Shown: positions 55,596 through 64,000 of the stretch, one piece after another | How the letters are laid out: every line of letters begins with the position of its first letter | How positions within the stretch are numbered: position 1 is the first letter of the stretch | NCBI GenBank assembly: GCA_016618085.1 | Contig: JABLTG010000087.1 | Location: forward strand, 1 to 64,000 | Length of the DNA stretch: 64,000 bases | Direction of reading: 5' to 3' | DNA from: Neovahlkampfia damariscottae | Taxonomy: Eukaryota > Heterolobosea > Selenaionea > Neovahlkampfiida > Neovahlkampfiidae | Translations under genes and position numbers: made by a program | Notes under the pieces: generated by a model | Database searches by the model: none | Told to the model about the DNA's origin: nothing | Seen by the model: only the letters and a program-made list of their open reading frames with translations

Positions 55596-57095
55596 TCAAA
55601 ATATTAAATGTGGTTTTTCAATACTAAGAGTGTAGATTAATTCTCCGAATAATGTATTTGCCCAAGCAAACCAACTTCTTGTGAACTGTTTAGCATCGTC
55701 TTTTTTAAATCCCTCATGCATAAAATATGTTCCTGCTGTTGATCTTTTCAACATTTCTAAGCATTCAATTATTTCATCATCAGAATTTGAAGTTAATGCT
55801 TGCATTGTCAACGACATTGGCCAAATATAATCAAGGCCCGTGTGAGGAGAACCTATTCCCTTTGCGGCTTTTCCATTAAAATACCAAGGATTATCTATTT
55901 GTTAGTTGATTAATAAAAGGTTGTTTACTTTCTGAGAGTAAGAATTTTCTTGTTCTGATGTAAATTGGATCATTGTTGGAAATGTAGCCAAGGTATGGAA
56001 GTGAAATTAAAGAAGGTATATTTGCATCATCTGTGAAATATGCATTCCCAAATCCATCTGTTTCATAAGCGAATATTCCATTCTGAATTCCATGTTTTTG
56101 GATTGCATCCTTTAGCTCATCTCTCAATTTTTCAACATCTCTTTGAAGATTTTGGTGATTCAACTTTTTTAAAATTGGAATAATTGTATTCAATGTTGCA
56201 ACTGCCATTGCATTCGCAGGAATTAAGTATGGAAGTTTGCATGAATCATCAGAAGGTCTAAAGTATGATTTTGATAATCCACATCGTTTATTTGGTGCAC
56301 AAGATCTTCCATGGTGTAGTGTTTCATGAGTCTCAACAGATTGCCTCGAAAATGTGTACTTTTGAGCATTTGTTGTTTCAATAGTTCCTTTTTGTTCTTC
56401 TCTGATAGTTTCCAAAATCAATTCAATTGATTTGACCCAATTTCCATTGAATGGTGTTATATCGCCCATTGTTTTATCAAAATAACCAGATGATAATCTC
56501 ATAAGGGCACACAAGGAATCAAGTTCATATTTTCTTTCGTGGATCAATGAGTTCATTGCTTTCACTTTTGTATTCAAAAAACCTAGTTTATAAGTGTTAT
56601 CTGAAGACCAAGTCTGTTCACCTTCATATTCATTTCTGTAAAATGCATTTGCGTATGGATCTAATAATACAGATAATACTTGTCTAGTGATTAAACCTTG
56701 TATCATTTTTTTTAACTTTTCGTCTTGGGAAATGAAATTTAAATATGGCCAAACTTGATTGTTAAATATTTCTTAAAAAACCTTGATTTGTTGAATCTCT
56801 TAACCACATTGCATTGATGTCTCCACTTTTCAAAAAAATTTTAACATTTTGTTTTTTAGTACGTGATAATAAATGTGTCATTTTTCGATTCATCATAAAA
56901 TACAGTTGTATCTAAAGTATTGGGAAATGTGTTTGTGAATATTTTTGCTAATTCTTTATCTTTCATTTTTAATGAAATTTCCTTTGTAACTTTGTCAACA
57001 ATTTTTGAAATAAATTTTCTTTCTTTGACTGGAGGTCTTTCAGATATTACATGAAGAATGATAAATAAAAAAGTCACCCAACACAAACACTTCAT
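55596..57095 (-). CDS. GH125 exo-alpha-1,6-mannosidase
   Basis: Four exons (57095-56863, 56825-56782, 56753-55929, 55894-55596) give 466 residues. A signal peptide (CLCWVTFLFIILHVIS) marks a secreted or lysosomal enzyme. The catalytic domain has GDINAMWLRDSTNQVWPY, ending with MHEGFKKDDAKQFTRSWFAWAN, both diagnostic of glycoside hydrolase family 125. Known members cleave alpha-1,6-linked mannose from glycans. The enzyme could trim N-glycans or digest food. Start ATG 57095 overlaps CCAATG. The second exon is 44 nt. Confidence 0.9.
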
Positions 57096-57148
57096 TGGAA
57101 TGTTTTTGTTTCTAAATCGATTTCATTGGATGGTTAATTTTTATCCTG

Positions 57149-57488
57149 ATGATTGAACTAGAAGCGAAAGAATGGGCATGTTGCATTGCAAGTAAGTTAA
57201 AAATGATATAAACAGAAAGCATCTATAATATTTCCACCATTAGTTCCTTTTTTATTTTTTAAACTTGATAAATCAAATGAAGAAACAAGTTTGTTTTCAG
57301 ATCCAATTTGGATGTACGCATCCGTTATTTTATTGATACTCACACTTATTCTATATTTTCCTGGTGTTATAGGAGCTTTTTTTTACATGTATTACATCAT
57401 CATGGTTGAAAAAAATTTAGATCGATTGGATGGTGATGCATCTGACCAGTATGGAAAACTAAAAGATGGAAACATAGAAGAGATATAA
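57149..57488 (+). CDS. small two-span membrane protein
   Basis: Two exons (57149-57191 and 57244-57488) give 95 residues. Two hydrophobic segments are close to each other in the C-terminal half: IWMYASVILLILTLILYFPG and VIGAFFYMYYIIMV, with a turn between. The layout resembles PMP3/Ric1-type small membrane proteins, but the sequence is not clearly of that family. Two cysteines lie at the N-terminus (CC). The 52-nt intron is longer than most. It shares a 53-nt spacer with the divergent GH125 gene, containing ATTGG. Confidence 0.6.
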
Positions 57489-57565
57489 AAATTTTTTAAC
57501 TTATTTTTTCCTCAAACAAATCTTTTGCCAAAATCCAATTGGTCACTGGCCAAAAAACTCATCAC

Positions 57566-58171
57566 ATGATAAAGAGATTTGTACCACAAATTTTAAAACA
57601 CACTACCATTTTAGTCACAACTCTTCTGATGGCTAAATTTACTTTTAAAAATTACTACTACATTGCGGAGGAAAAAAAAGAAAAAATTCCATTTTTTGGT
57701 ATTGCAGGAACTTCAAAAGAGAGAACCTTTATGTTTATAAAACCTGATTCCAGAGAAAGATGTTCTATTGGAGAAATCATTCAAGTTATTGAAACAAGAG
57801 GTTTTAAAATTGTTGGAATAAAATTCATTGAACCTTCTGTTGATTTAATCAAAGAACATTATATTGAACATGATGGTAAATGGTGGTATCAAGAATTGGT
57901 TTCATTCTTCAGTGGTCATGGTCCAGTTGTTTGCTTGGTGCTTGAAGGATCTGATGTAATAAAGTCGACAAGAAAAATGATGGGACATGCAAATCCATTG
58001 ACTTCAGAACCTGGTACTATTAGGGGAAATCATGGATATCATTTTGCAAGAGGGAATGTAATTCATGGAGCTGACTCACCAGAAGCAGCTGAAAGAGAAA
58101 TAAAATTGTGGTTCAAAGAAAATGAAATTATAGATTATAAAATGGATATTTACAAAATATTAAACGAATAA
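57566..58171 (+). CDS. nucleoside diphosphate kinase, membrane or organelle form
   Basis: Single exon, 201 residues from ATG 57566. An N-terminal extension of about 50 residues (IKRFVPQILKHTTILVTTLLM) has a basic then hydrophobic stretch, perhaps a mitochondrial or membrane anchor. The NDPK domain has the usual motifs: TFMFIKPDS, RGFKIVGIKFI, the Gly-His-Ala-Asn (MMGHANPL) and the active-site histidine in RGNVIHGADSPE. Its length and Kpn-loop are normal. It transfers phosphate from ATP to other NDPs. An ATTGG element is just upstream. Confidence 0.9.
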   Translation: MIKRFVPQILKHTTILVTTLLMAKFTFKNYYYIAEEKKEKIPFFGIAGTSKERTFMFIKPDSRERCSIGEIIQVIETRGFKIVGIKFIEPSVDLIKEHYIEHDGKWWYQELVSFFSGHGPVVCLVLEGSDVIKSTRKMMGHANPLTSEPGTIRGNHGYHFARGNVIHGADSPEAAEREIKLWFKENEIIDYKMDIYKILNE

Positions 58172-58347
58172 ATGGGAGAATATTATGGTGATTAACATTT
58201 TTATTGCACAAAAATAAAGTTAAAAGAAATTTAAATTTTTAGATCTTTCACATTTATCACTTTTTCAAACAATATTGCAATCTACTTACTTTTTAAACTA
58301 TTCAATGGAAGAAATTGTTTTTCCACCTTTTTCCTTTGTTTTTTTAT

Positions 58348-58377
58348 CCAATCAAATTTGATTTGCAACCAATCAAA
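58348..58377 (+). promoter_or_regulatory. tandem CCAATCAAA boxes
   Basis: Two identical nonamers, CCAATCAAA, at 58348-58356 and 58369-58377, 21 nt apart, end 14 nt before ATG 58392. The 21-nt spacing (two helical turns) and position support a promoter role. The region from 58172 to 58347 otherwise shows nothing recognisable. Confidence 0.5.
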
Positions 58378-58391
58378 TTTTTCAATAAAAA

Positions 58392-60269
58392 ATGGGAACA
58401 AAGAAAAAAGTACCAAAAGAAAAAAAAACTGAAGAGGAAGTCCCAAAACATTCTGAAACTTTATCACTTGGAGGTAAAGGTGGTAACGAATTTGAAGAGG
58501 TAGGAGCTGAAGATGAAGAAATTATTGGCTTTACCATCTATTCAGGAAGTTCTGGATACATAGATGGTATTCAACCATTCTTCTCTGGAAATACTAAATG
58601 TCAATTCCATGGTTCAAAAAAAGGAACAAAACATATCTTTAAATGTTCAGGAGAAGAAAGAATTACGGAAATTCAAATTCGTTCCTCTGAAGTTATAAAC
58701 GCTATGAAATTCAAAACAACCAAAAAAGAAAGTTCTTGGTTTGGTGGAAAAGGTGGAAATTTAACAAGTTTTAAATTTGAAAAAATATTTGGAGTCAAAG
58801 GACGTTCATGTTTGAAAAAAAAAAAAAAAATTAATTTCTTCAAAGCTGATTTTCTGAATCAAATTCAATTTATTATACCTTATGATGGTCTTTCTGCAAA
58901 CAAAAATGAAATGATTTTATCAGAAGAAGTTGGAAAAGCATTCAATGTAAAAGATTATTCTGATGTTACTTTAACAATTAATGGAGAAGAAATTGTATAT
59001 CTTCATAAAGTTGTACTTATGCAATGGTAAAACACAAAAAAAAAAATTAATTCAAACAACAGTCCATCCATTTCCAATTTATTTAAAAATGGAGAAAAAG
59101 AAATTTCAATTAAAGTTGATTCACCAAAACATTTTAAAGAAATGTTATTATTTTTATATACAGGTCAATTTGAAGTGAATGATGATAATTATATGGAACT
59201 TATTGAAATAGCAAATGAATATGATATTAGAACATTAAAACTTGCTGGATTTGATTTTATTATTAAAGGAAAATGCAACGCGCAAAATGTTTGTAAACTT
59301 TTACAAGATTCAAAAGGCGGAAAATTCAAAAGTGTTGATCCAGAAGATTTAGTAAAAAGATGCATGAAATTCATCAATGAAAACACTGAAGCTGTATTTA
59401 AATCAGATGATTTTGTTCATTTAGACCATGATTTTATACTTGCCATGGTGAAGGATGATAATTTAGCACTTGATGAAATTGATATTTTTAATGGATGCGT
59501 CAGATGGGCAAAAAATAAAAGAAAAACAAAAGAAGAATCACTTGAAACCTATTTAAAAGATATTTTACCATTTATTCGTTTTCCAAATATTGATGGTGCA
59601 GAATTAGTTCATTACGTTAAACCAACAAATTTAATTGATCAAGAATTATATATTAGAATATTAGAACAACAAACAGCTCCTGAAGATTATGAACTAATTA
59701 ATCCAATTAAAGAAATTCCAGGAAGAGGAGCAACAAGATTTAAATTTGACATTAAAACAGGTGGAAATGCAAGTCTTTTTAAACTATCATCCAATGGATT
59801 AACAATTGAAAAAACATCAGGTAATGGTTCTTGGTCAAATGCACAAATTTATGGTTCAAAAAAATTGACATCTGGGGTTCATTATTGGGAAGTTAAAATC
59901 AATTCAATCAACTCAGACAGATCAGGAACTGCATTTGGTCTTTGTAAAGATCCAACAAAAAAACAACAATATTCATATGATATGGTCATTGGTTTAAGTG
60001 GATATCAATATAACATGCAAGGTAATGATTATACACAATTCAATGCAAATGATACATATGGTTGTTATGTAGATTTTAATAAAGGGAAAGTTTGGTTTTT
60101 CCATAATGGAAAACAATTACAAAGTCATGGAGTTGTTAAAAAAGGTACAGCTTATTGGCCTTGTTTCCATATTTATTATGTACCTGATAAATTTACAGTA
60201 AGTTTTTTTGTTTCGTTTATTATTCTTTTTTAGTTGTCATTCCCTTCAAAGAAACCAAAACCAAAATAA
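58392..60269 (+). CDS. jacalin-BTB-BACK-SPRY protein
   Basis: Four exons (58392-58809, 58846-59026, 59063-60197, 60234-60269) encode 589 residues. After a lysine-rich start, residues 20-160 look like a jacalin-type lectin (LSLGGKGGNEFEE, FTIYSGSSGYIDGI, SSWFGGKGG). A BTB domain (SDVTLTINGEEIVYLHKVVL, MLLFLYTGQF), a BACK domain and a SPRY domain (NASLFKLSSNGLTIEKTSG, GCYVDFNKGKVWFFHNGKQL) follow. Intron 1 starts GTTTGA. The set-up suggests a lectin-guided Cullin-3 adaptor, an unusual combination. The BTB-BACK-SPRY part resembles the protein at 18425. Confidence 0.83.
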
Positions 60270-60337
60270 ATCTTTTTTTTTTTCACAACCAATAAGATTT
60301 CTTTTTATCACTTTTTTGTTGGTAGAAAGTGTAGAAA

Positions 60338-61911
60338 ATGAAACAAGTTTTATTTGTTGGTCTTTTAATTTTTATTATTTTTGTTTTATTTTTTAATGTT
60401 TATTTATCACAACAATCAAGTAATTTACAAATGAAAGAAAAATATACAAAAGAAAGATTACATAATATTGAATTACATTCAGAAATACTTGAATTAAAAA
60501 CTCTTTTAGAAACAAAACTTCCAAAGAATGAAGAAACAAAAAAATTTTTGGAAAAAAATTTGCCCACTGTTTATGGAAAAGAAAAAAAAAATGATGAAAA
60601 ATTACAACATGAATTTTGGCATTCATTTGGAAGAGATCAACATTTTTCAACTTGTGATAAAGATTATGGATTTAGTTTAATTAAAGATTGGAGAAAATTA
60701 AAAAAAGAATATTCAGTTCCTTTGACAAAATCAATAAAACAGACAAAAGTGTTTTGTCATAAAATTAGACAAAGACATCATCGAGGTGATGACAATTTTT
60801 GTCATTTTGAAAATTTATATTTTTCTGCAAATACCCATGGAGGAAATTGTAGAAAAAATCAACAACTTTGGCAACAAAGGTTTGATTTAAAATTAACATT
60901 CAACTTTTAAGTGCTTTTCAATTGGAATTAGGGAATTTTATGAATTATAATTTCAGAGAAATTAAAGATCAATGCACAAAAACGTTAAAAGGAACCACAT
61001 TATTAGTTGATAGAGATGATGTTTTTAATGTTTTTCATTCGTTAGCAAATTTTATTAATGCCTTCTTATCATTATTAATACTAAATAAAAAACCAAAAGT
61101 AGATCGATTAATAATTCTAGATTCAAAAACAGATGGACCATATTGGCCATTATGGAGTTCATTTTCAGATAAAATCATCAGAAGATCAAGTTTTGGAAAT
61201 GAAATTGTCTGTTTAGAGAATGCTATTTTTACAATTCCAGGAGGTTCAAATTTTATTTGGAAAGATGTTTGGGTACCAAATGATTGTTATCATTCTTCTT
61301 TATTGAAGACATTTGTTAGATTTACTTTGAAGCATTTCAATCTTCTGGAACAACCAAGAAGAAAAAAAAATGATTCACCAATTAGAATTTTGTTATCATC
61401 AAGACAACTGAAACCGGGTGGTCCTCCCGGTTTAAAACCTGGTAGAAGAATTATTAATGAAAAAGAACTAGAAAATTTATTAAAAAATGATCTGAGAACT
61501 CCAGAAGGAAAACGTGTTCCAACTGAAGTAATTGTGAAGGATTTTTCTACGATACCCCTTTATGAACAAATCAGATTGATCAGAAATACTGATGTATATA
61601 TTGGTATGCATGGTGCAGGAATGACTCATTTGATATTTTTACCTGATGAGGCTGTGGTAATCGAAATGTTTCCAAATGTAATTGTTTTTACACACAAAAT
61701 TCAACATTTTCTTTTTTAGGGATGGCATCAAAGTAGCATGAGAAATTTAGCAAAATTAACAAACAAAATTTATTTATCATGGCAAAATTTACATAAAAAA
61801 AATATTGTTGAAGGAAATTCAAATATAATTGATTTAACAGAATTTCAAAAAATTGCAAATTCAGCAGTGCATATTGCATTAAGTTTTCATTTTGGAAAAG
61901 GGTTTCTGTAA
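60338..61911 (+). CDS. GT61-family glycosyltransferase, type II membrane protein
   Basis: Three exons (60338-60879, 60912-61677, 61720-61911) encode 499 residues. One signal anchor (VLFVGLLIFIIFVLFFNVYL) at the N-terminus and a lumenal catalytic domain. Diagnostic GT61 (DUF563) motifs: LLSSRQLKPG, then IGMHGAGMTHLIFLP with ATPs of the sugar-nucleotide fold, and a conserved cysteine pair. Family members include plant xylosyltransferases and EOGT O-GlcNAc transferases. The acceptor is unknown; Golgi location is inferred. It ends 3 nt before the convergent PAP2 gene. Confidence 0.85.
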
Positions 61912-61914
61912 AAC

Positions 61915-63217
61915 TTATTTATTCATATTTTTTTTCACTAAAGGACTTTGTTCAACTTCTTCAACTTTCTTTGATTCCAATATGATTGGTGGATCAATTT
62001 TAAATTGTTTTTGTATTTTTTCGATTGTTAAATTCTTTCCAATTTCTAAATCTTCGTCAAATTCATTTTCTTTCAATTGAAAATTTTCGTCATCATCAAA
62101 TTCTTCTTCTTGTTCAATATTTTTTGATGAAATGATTGTGGAAGCATGATTTGGTACTAAATAATCTAAACTTTCATGCCATACAATAAATGCAACAAAT
62201 AATCTTTTTGCTAAAATTGAATTGTTAAAAACACCGACATCAAAAATATTTGTTCTTTTTTCTTGACCTTTCACATAATTTTCTTTTAATCTTTCATGAA
62301 TTTCATCTAATAAATAATGATATGTAACAAAAATAAATAAAGCAACTAATTGTCCATATAAAACATCAATGGTATAATGAAAATGAGTCGCAACAATGAA
62401 TACACTTGCCATTAAAGTTATTGGAAAAACAGCACATTTCAAATAAACATTTTCGGTATATCTAAAGAAAAAACATGTATAAAGCATTATAACAACTGAA
62501 TGACCTGAAAATAAAACATCAAAACAAGTAGTTTCTTGACCAAACATAACTAAAACAGCAGCGTATAAAATATTATCATAATATTTTGATTTACAAGATG
62601 GATATGGATTTGGTAATAAAGTAGCTGATATTGATATTCCTAAATTGATTAGATTTTCTCTTTCGAAACTATACCTCTCATTAAAAAAATAGCTCCATGA
62701 AGTAATGCCAATCTTGGAATAATTCTGAATAAAAGACCTGAAAATCCATGATATTTTGTACAACTAAATGCTGAAAGTATGACAACACAAAACTGTCCAA
62801 AATCTTTGACAAAATTAAATTTTTTCATTTTTTTATTTACCAGGCAGAAATGTTTCTGGAAGAAATGGAAGAAAATAAAATCCATGATCGAATAATGATT
62901 TATCTGAAACTCTCATTTCTAAAATTAAAATTAAACAAAAAGTGTCAAACCTCTAATCATTCTGTTTTGAACATAAACTTGAAATATTACATTGATATAA
63001 ACACACAAAGAAAACCAAAACTGATAATATCATTGAAAAATAAACATAAACTTACAATACTAAATAAAAAAGGAACAATTCTTTTTTTCCATTCTTTCAA
63101 AACAAAAAATCTGAATATTTTTTGTCCTATAATTTGAATAAGAATACTCCATTCAATTTGGTAATCATCTGGATGATCCTCTACAAGTACTTCTGATTTT
63201 TCATTTTTTTCCGTCAT
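61915..63217 (-). CDS. sphingomyelin synthase-like PAP2 membrane enzyme
   Basis: Five exons (63217-63056, 63020-62991, 62952-62841, 62803-62675, 62639-61915) encode 385 residues with about six hydrophobic segments. The PAP2_C catalytic motifs are present: CFDVLFSGHSVV and HFHYTIDVLYGQ, supplying the His-His-Asp triad. A preceding block RGISISATLLPNPYPSC matches the conserved sphingomyelin synthase region. The acidic cytosolic C-terminus is unlike animals. The reaction would transfer a phosphoryl head group to ceramide; sphingomyelin, ethanolamine-phosphorylceramide or inositol-phosphorylceramide are all possible. Exon 2 is only 30 nt. Confidence 0.82.
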
Positions 63218-63288
63218 TCACTTTTTGTTTGTGTGAAAAGAAAAAAGAATTTGATTGGTTGATTTCAAAGAGTTTTATTTTGAATGAA

Positions 63289-64000
63289 TTACAAAAATCT
63301 ACCATACTCATCAGATCCACATGTTCGAATTAATTCACGTAATGTTGTGAAAAGTGAATGACATTTCAACCAGTCACCTGGACAATCAATGTATTGCATC
63401 TACAATTTGATATTTTAGAAAAATTGAAAGTGTATTTTACCAATCCACCTTGTTTATCAACTTTTGCCACTATATCATTTCTTGGTATTATATTAATATT
63501 GACACTATTTATATCCTTTTCTGTCAGTCCAAATTTGTACCTTGAAAAAACTACTCCTGGAGATGAAAATGTAATAGCTTTCAACTTCTGCTTGGCTCCA
63601 CTAAAAAAAAAATTAACTTTCAATCAACTTTACACAATATTTGCAATCCCTCCTCCAAGACTATAAAAATAAGATAGATCAATCAAATTACCTGTGTCCT
63701 GTCAAAATGATGTTTCGAAGATGTTTGTTATTTCGAACATAATCATCAAGTACTGTATAATAAAAAGTCATTTCAGATCTATTTCCAATGAATAATTCTT
63801 CTAATAAACTGACCAAGTATACTATTCTAGCAGTTAAATCTTCTGGCCAAAATGAAACAAATGGACCAACTAAACAATCATTAAGAATTAATTTTTGAAA
63901 TACCAACTGACAAAATTTGTAATAATCCAATCTCCTTCCAAATATCAACATCTTGAATCAAATCAATTAATGAATGAGTTCCTCTGACAGAAATAATTGA
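63289..64000 (-). CDS. class 3 lipase, C-terminal part (cut by window edge)
   Basis: Five exons are visible within the window (64000-63904, 63869-63692, 63660-63634, 63600-63441, 63399-63289), and the gene continues beyond 64000. The reading frame begins SIISVRGTHSLIDLIQDV. The lipase nucleophile elbow GHSLGGGIANIVG has its serine codon split by an intron. ITFSSPG, IIPRNDIVAKVD (Asp) and CHS at the C-terminus complete the triad candidates (Ser, Asp, His). Such enzymes cleave acylglycerols or phospholipids. A signal peptide cannot be seen as the start is outside. Confidence 0.85.

Overview
The window is nuclear DNA of a microbial eukaryote: strongly AT-rich, very gene-dense, and split by tiny GT-AG introns, mostly 28-45 nt. 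All three standard stop codons end genes, so the standard code applies. The gene content (CDC23, TRAPPC4, SF3B2, MIC60, endoplasmin ending in KDEL, acyl-CoA oxidase, NFU1, mitochondrial-type seryl-tRNA synthetase) points to an aerobic protist with mitochondria, peroxisomes and a full secretory pathway. A CIPK-type kinase with an NAF motif, an IRE/MAST-type AGC kinase, several BTB-BACK proteins, RGS and F-box proteins and a TnpB/Fanzor-like fragment would suit a free-living amoeboflagellate such as a heterolobosean. That placement is inference; nothing here proves it.

Layout. 1-430 holds the tail of a TnpB/Fanzor-like nuclease. 0.5-15 kb: CBS protein, LIM/F-box protein, CDC23, TRAPPC4, a small membrane protein, TAP42, an AGC kinase, a fucosyltransferase, TRMU, a twin-CX9C protein, SF3B2 and a KANSL2-like protein. 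15-32 kb: EF-hand phosphatase, NFU1, BTB-BACK-SPRY protein, seryl-tRNA synthetase, CIPK-like kinase, TEX261/SVP26, endoplasmin, a basic protein, a FERM protein, ITFG1/TIP and MIC60. 32-46 kb: deoxynucleoside kinase, BTB-BACK-discoidin protein, an unrecognised gene, an NT-C2/DIL protein, CFDP1/BCNT, a beta-propeller/coiled-coil protein, cyclophilin, a SEL1-like protein, and an acyl-CoA oxidase split by an intact LAGLIDADG intein. 46-64 kb: NAGPA-type glycosidase, F-box protein, RGS protein, an EEP-family phosphoesterase, a Ras-like GTPase, a Q/N-rich leucine-rich-repeat protein, a G-rich island in an unrecognised gene, GH125 mannosidase, a small membrane protein, NDP kinase, a jacalin-BTB-BACK-SPRY protein, a GT61 glycosyltransferase, a sphingomyelin-synthase-like PAP2 protein and a partial class 3 lipase.

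The genes do not form operons. They alternate strands with gaps of tens to a few hundred bases, and convergent neighbours often touch or overlap by 4-6 nt. CCAAT/ATTGG elements recur just upstream of start codons. There is a loose glycan/secretory theme (fucosyltransferase, GT61, GH125, NAGPA, endoplasmin, TEX261) and a mitochondrial one (TRMU, NFU1, SerRS, MIC60).

The most striking finds are the intein in acyl-CoA oxidase, which I do not recognise as a described host for inteins, and extreme exon shortness: a probable 1-nt exon and several 5-11-nt exons. Exon models were built by hand from GT-AG signals, reading frame and family conservation. Frame closes exactly for the multi-exon models given with full coordinates, but none has transcript support.
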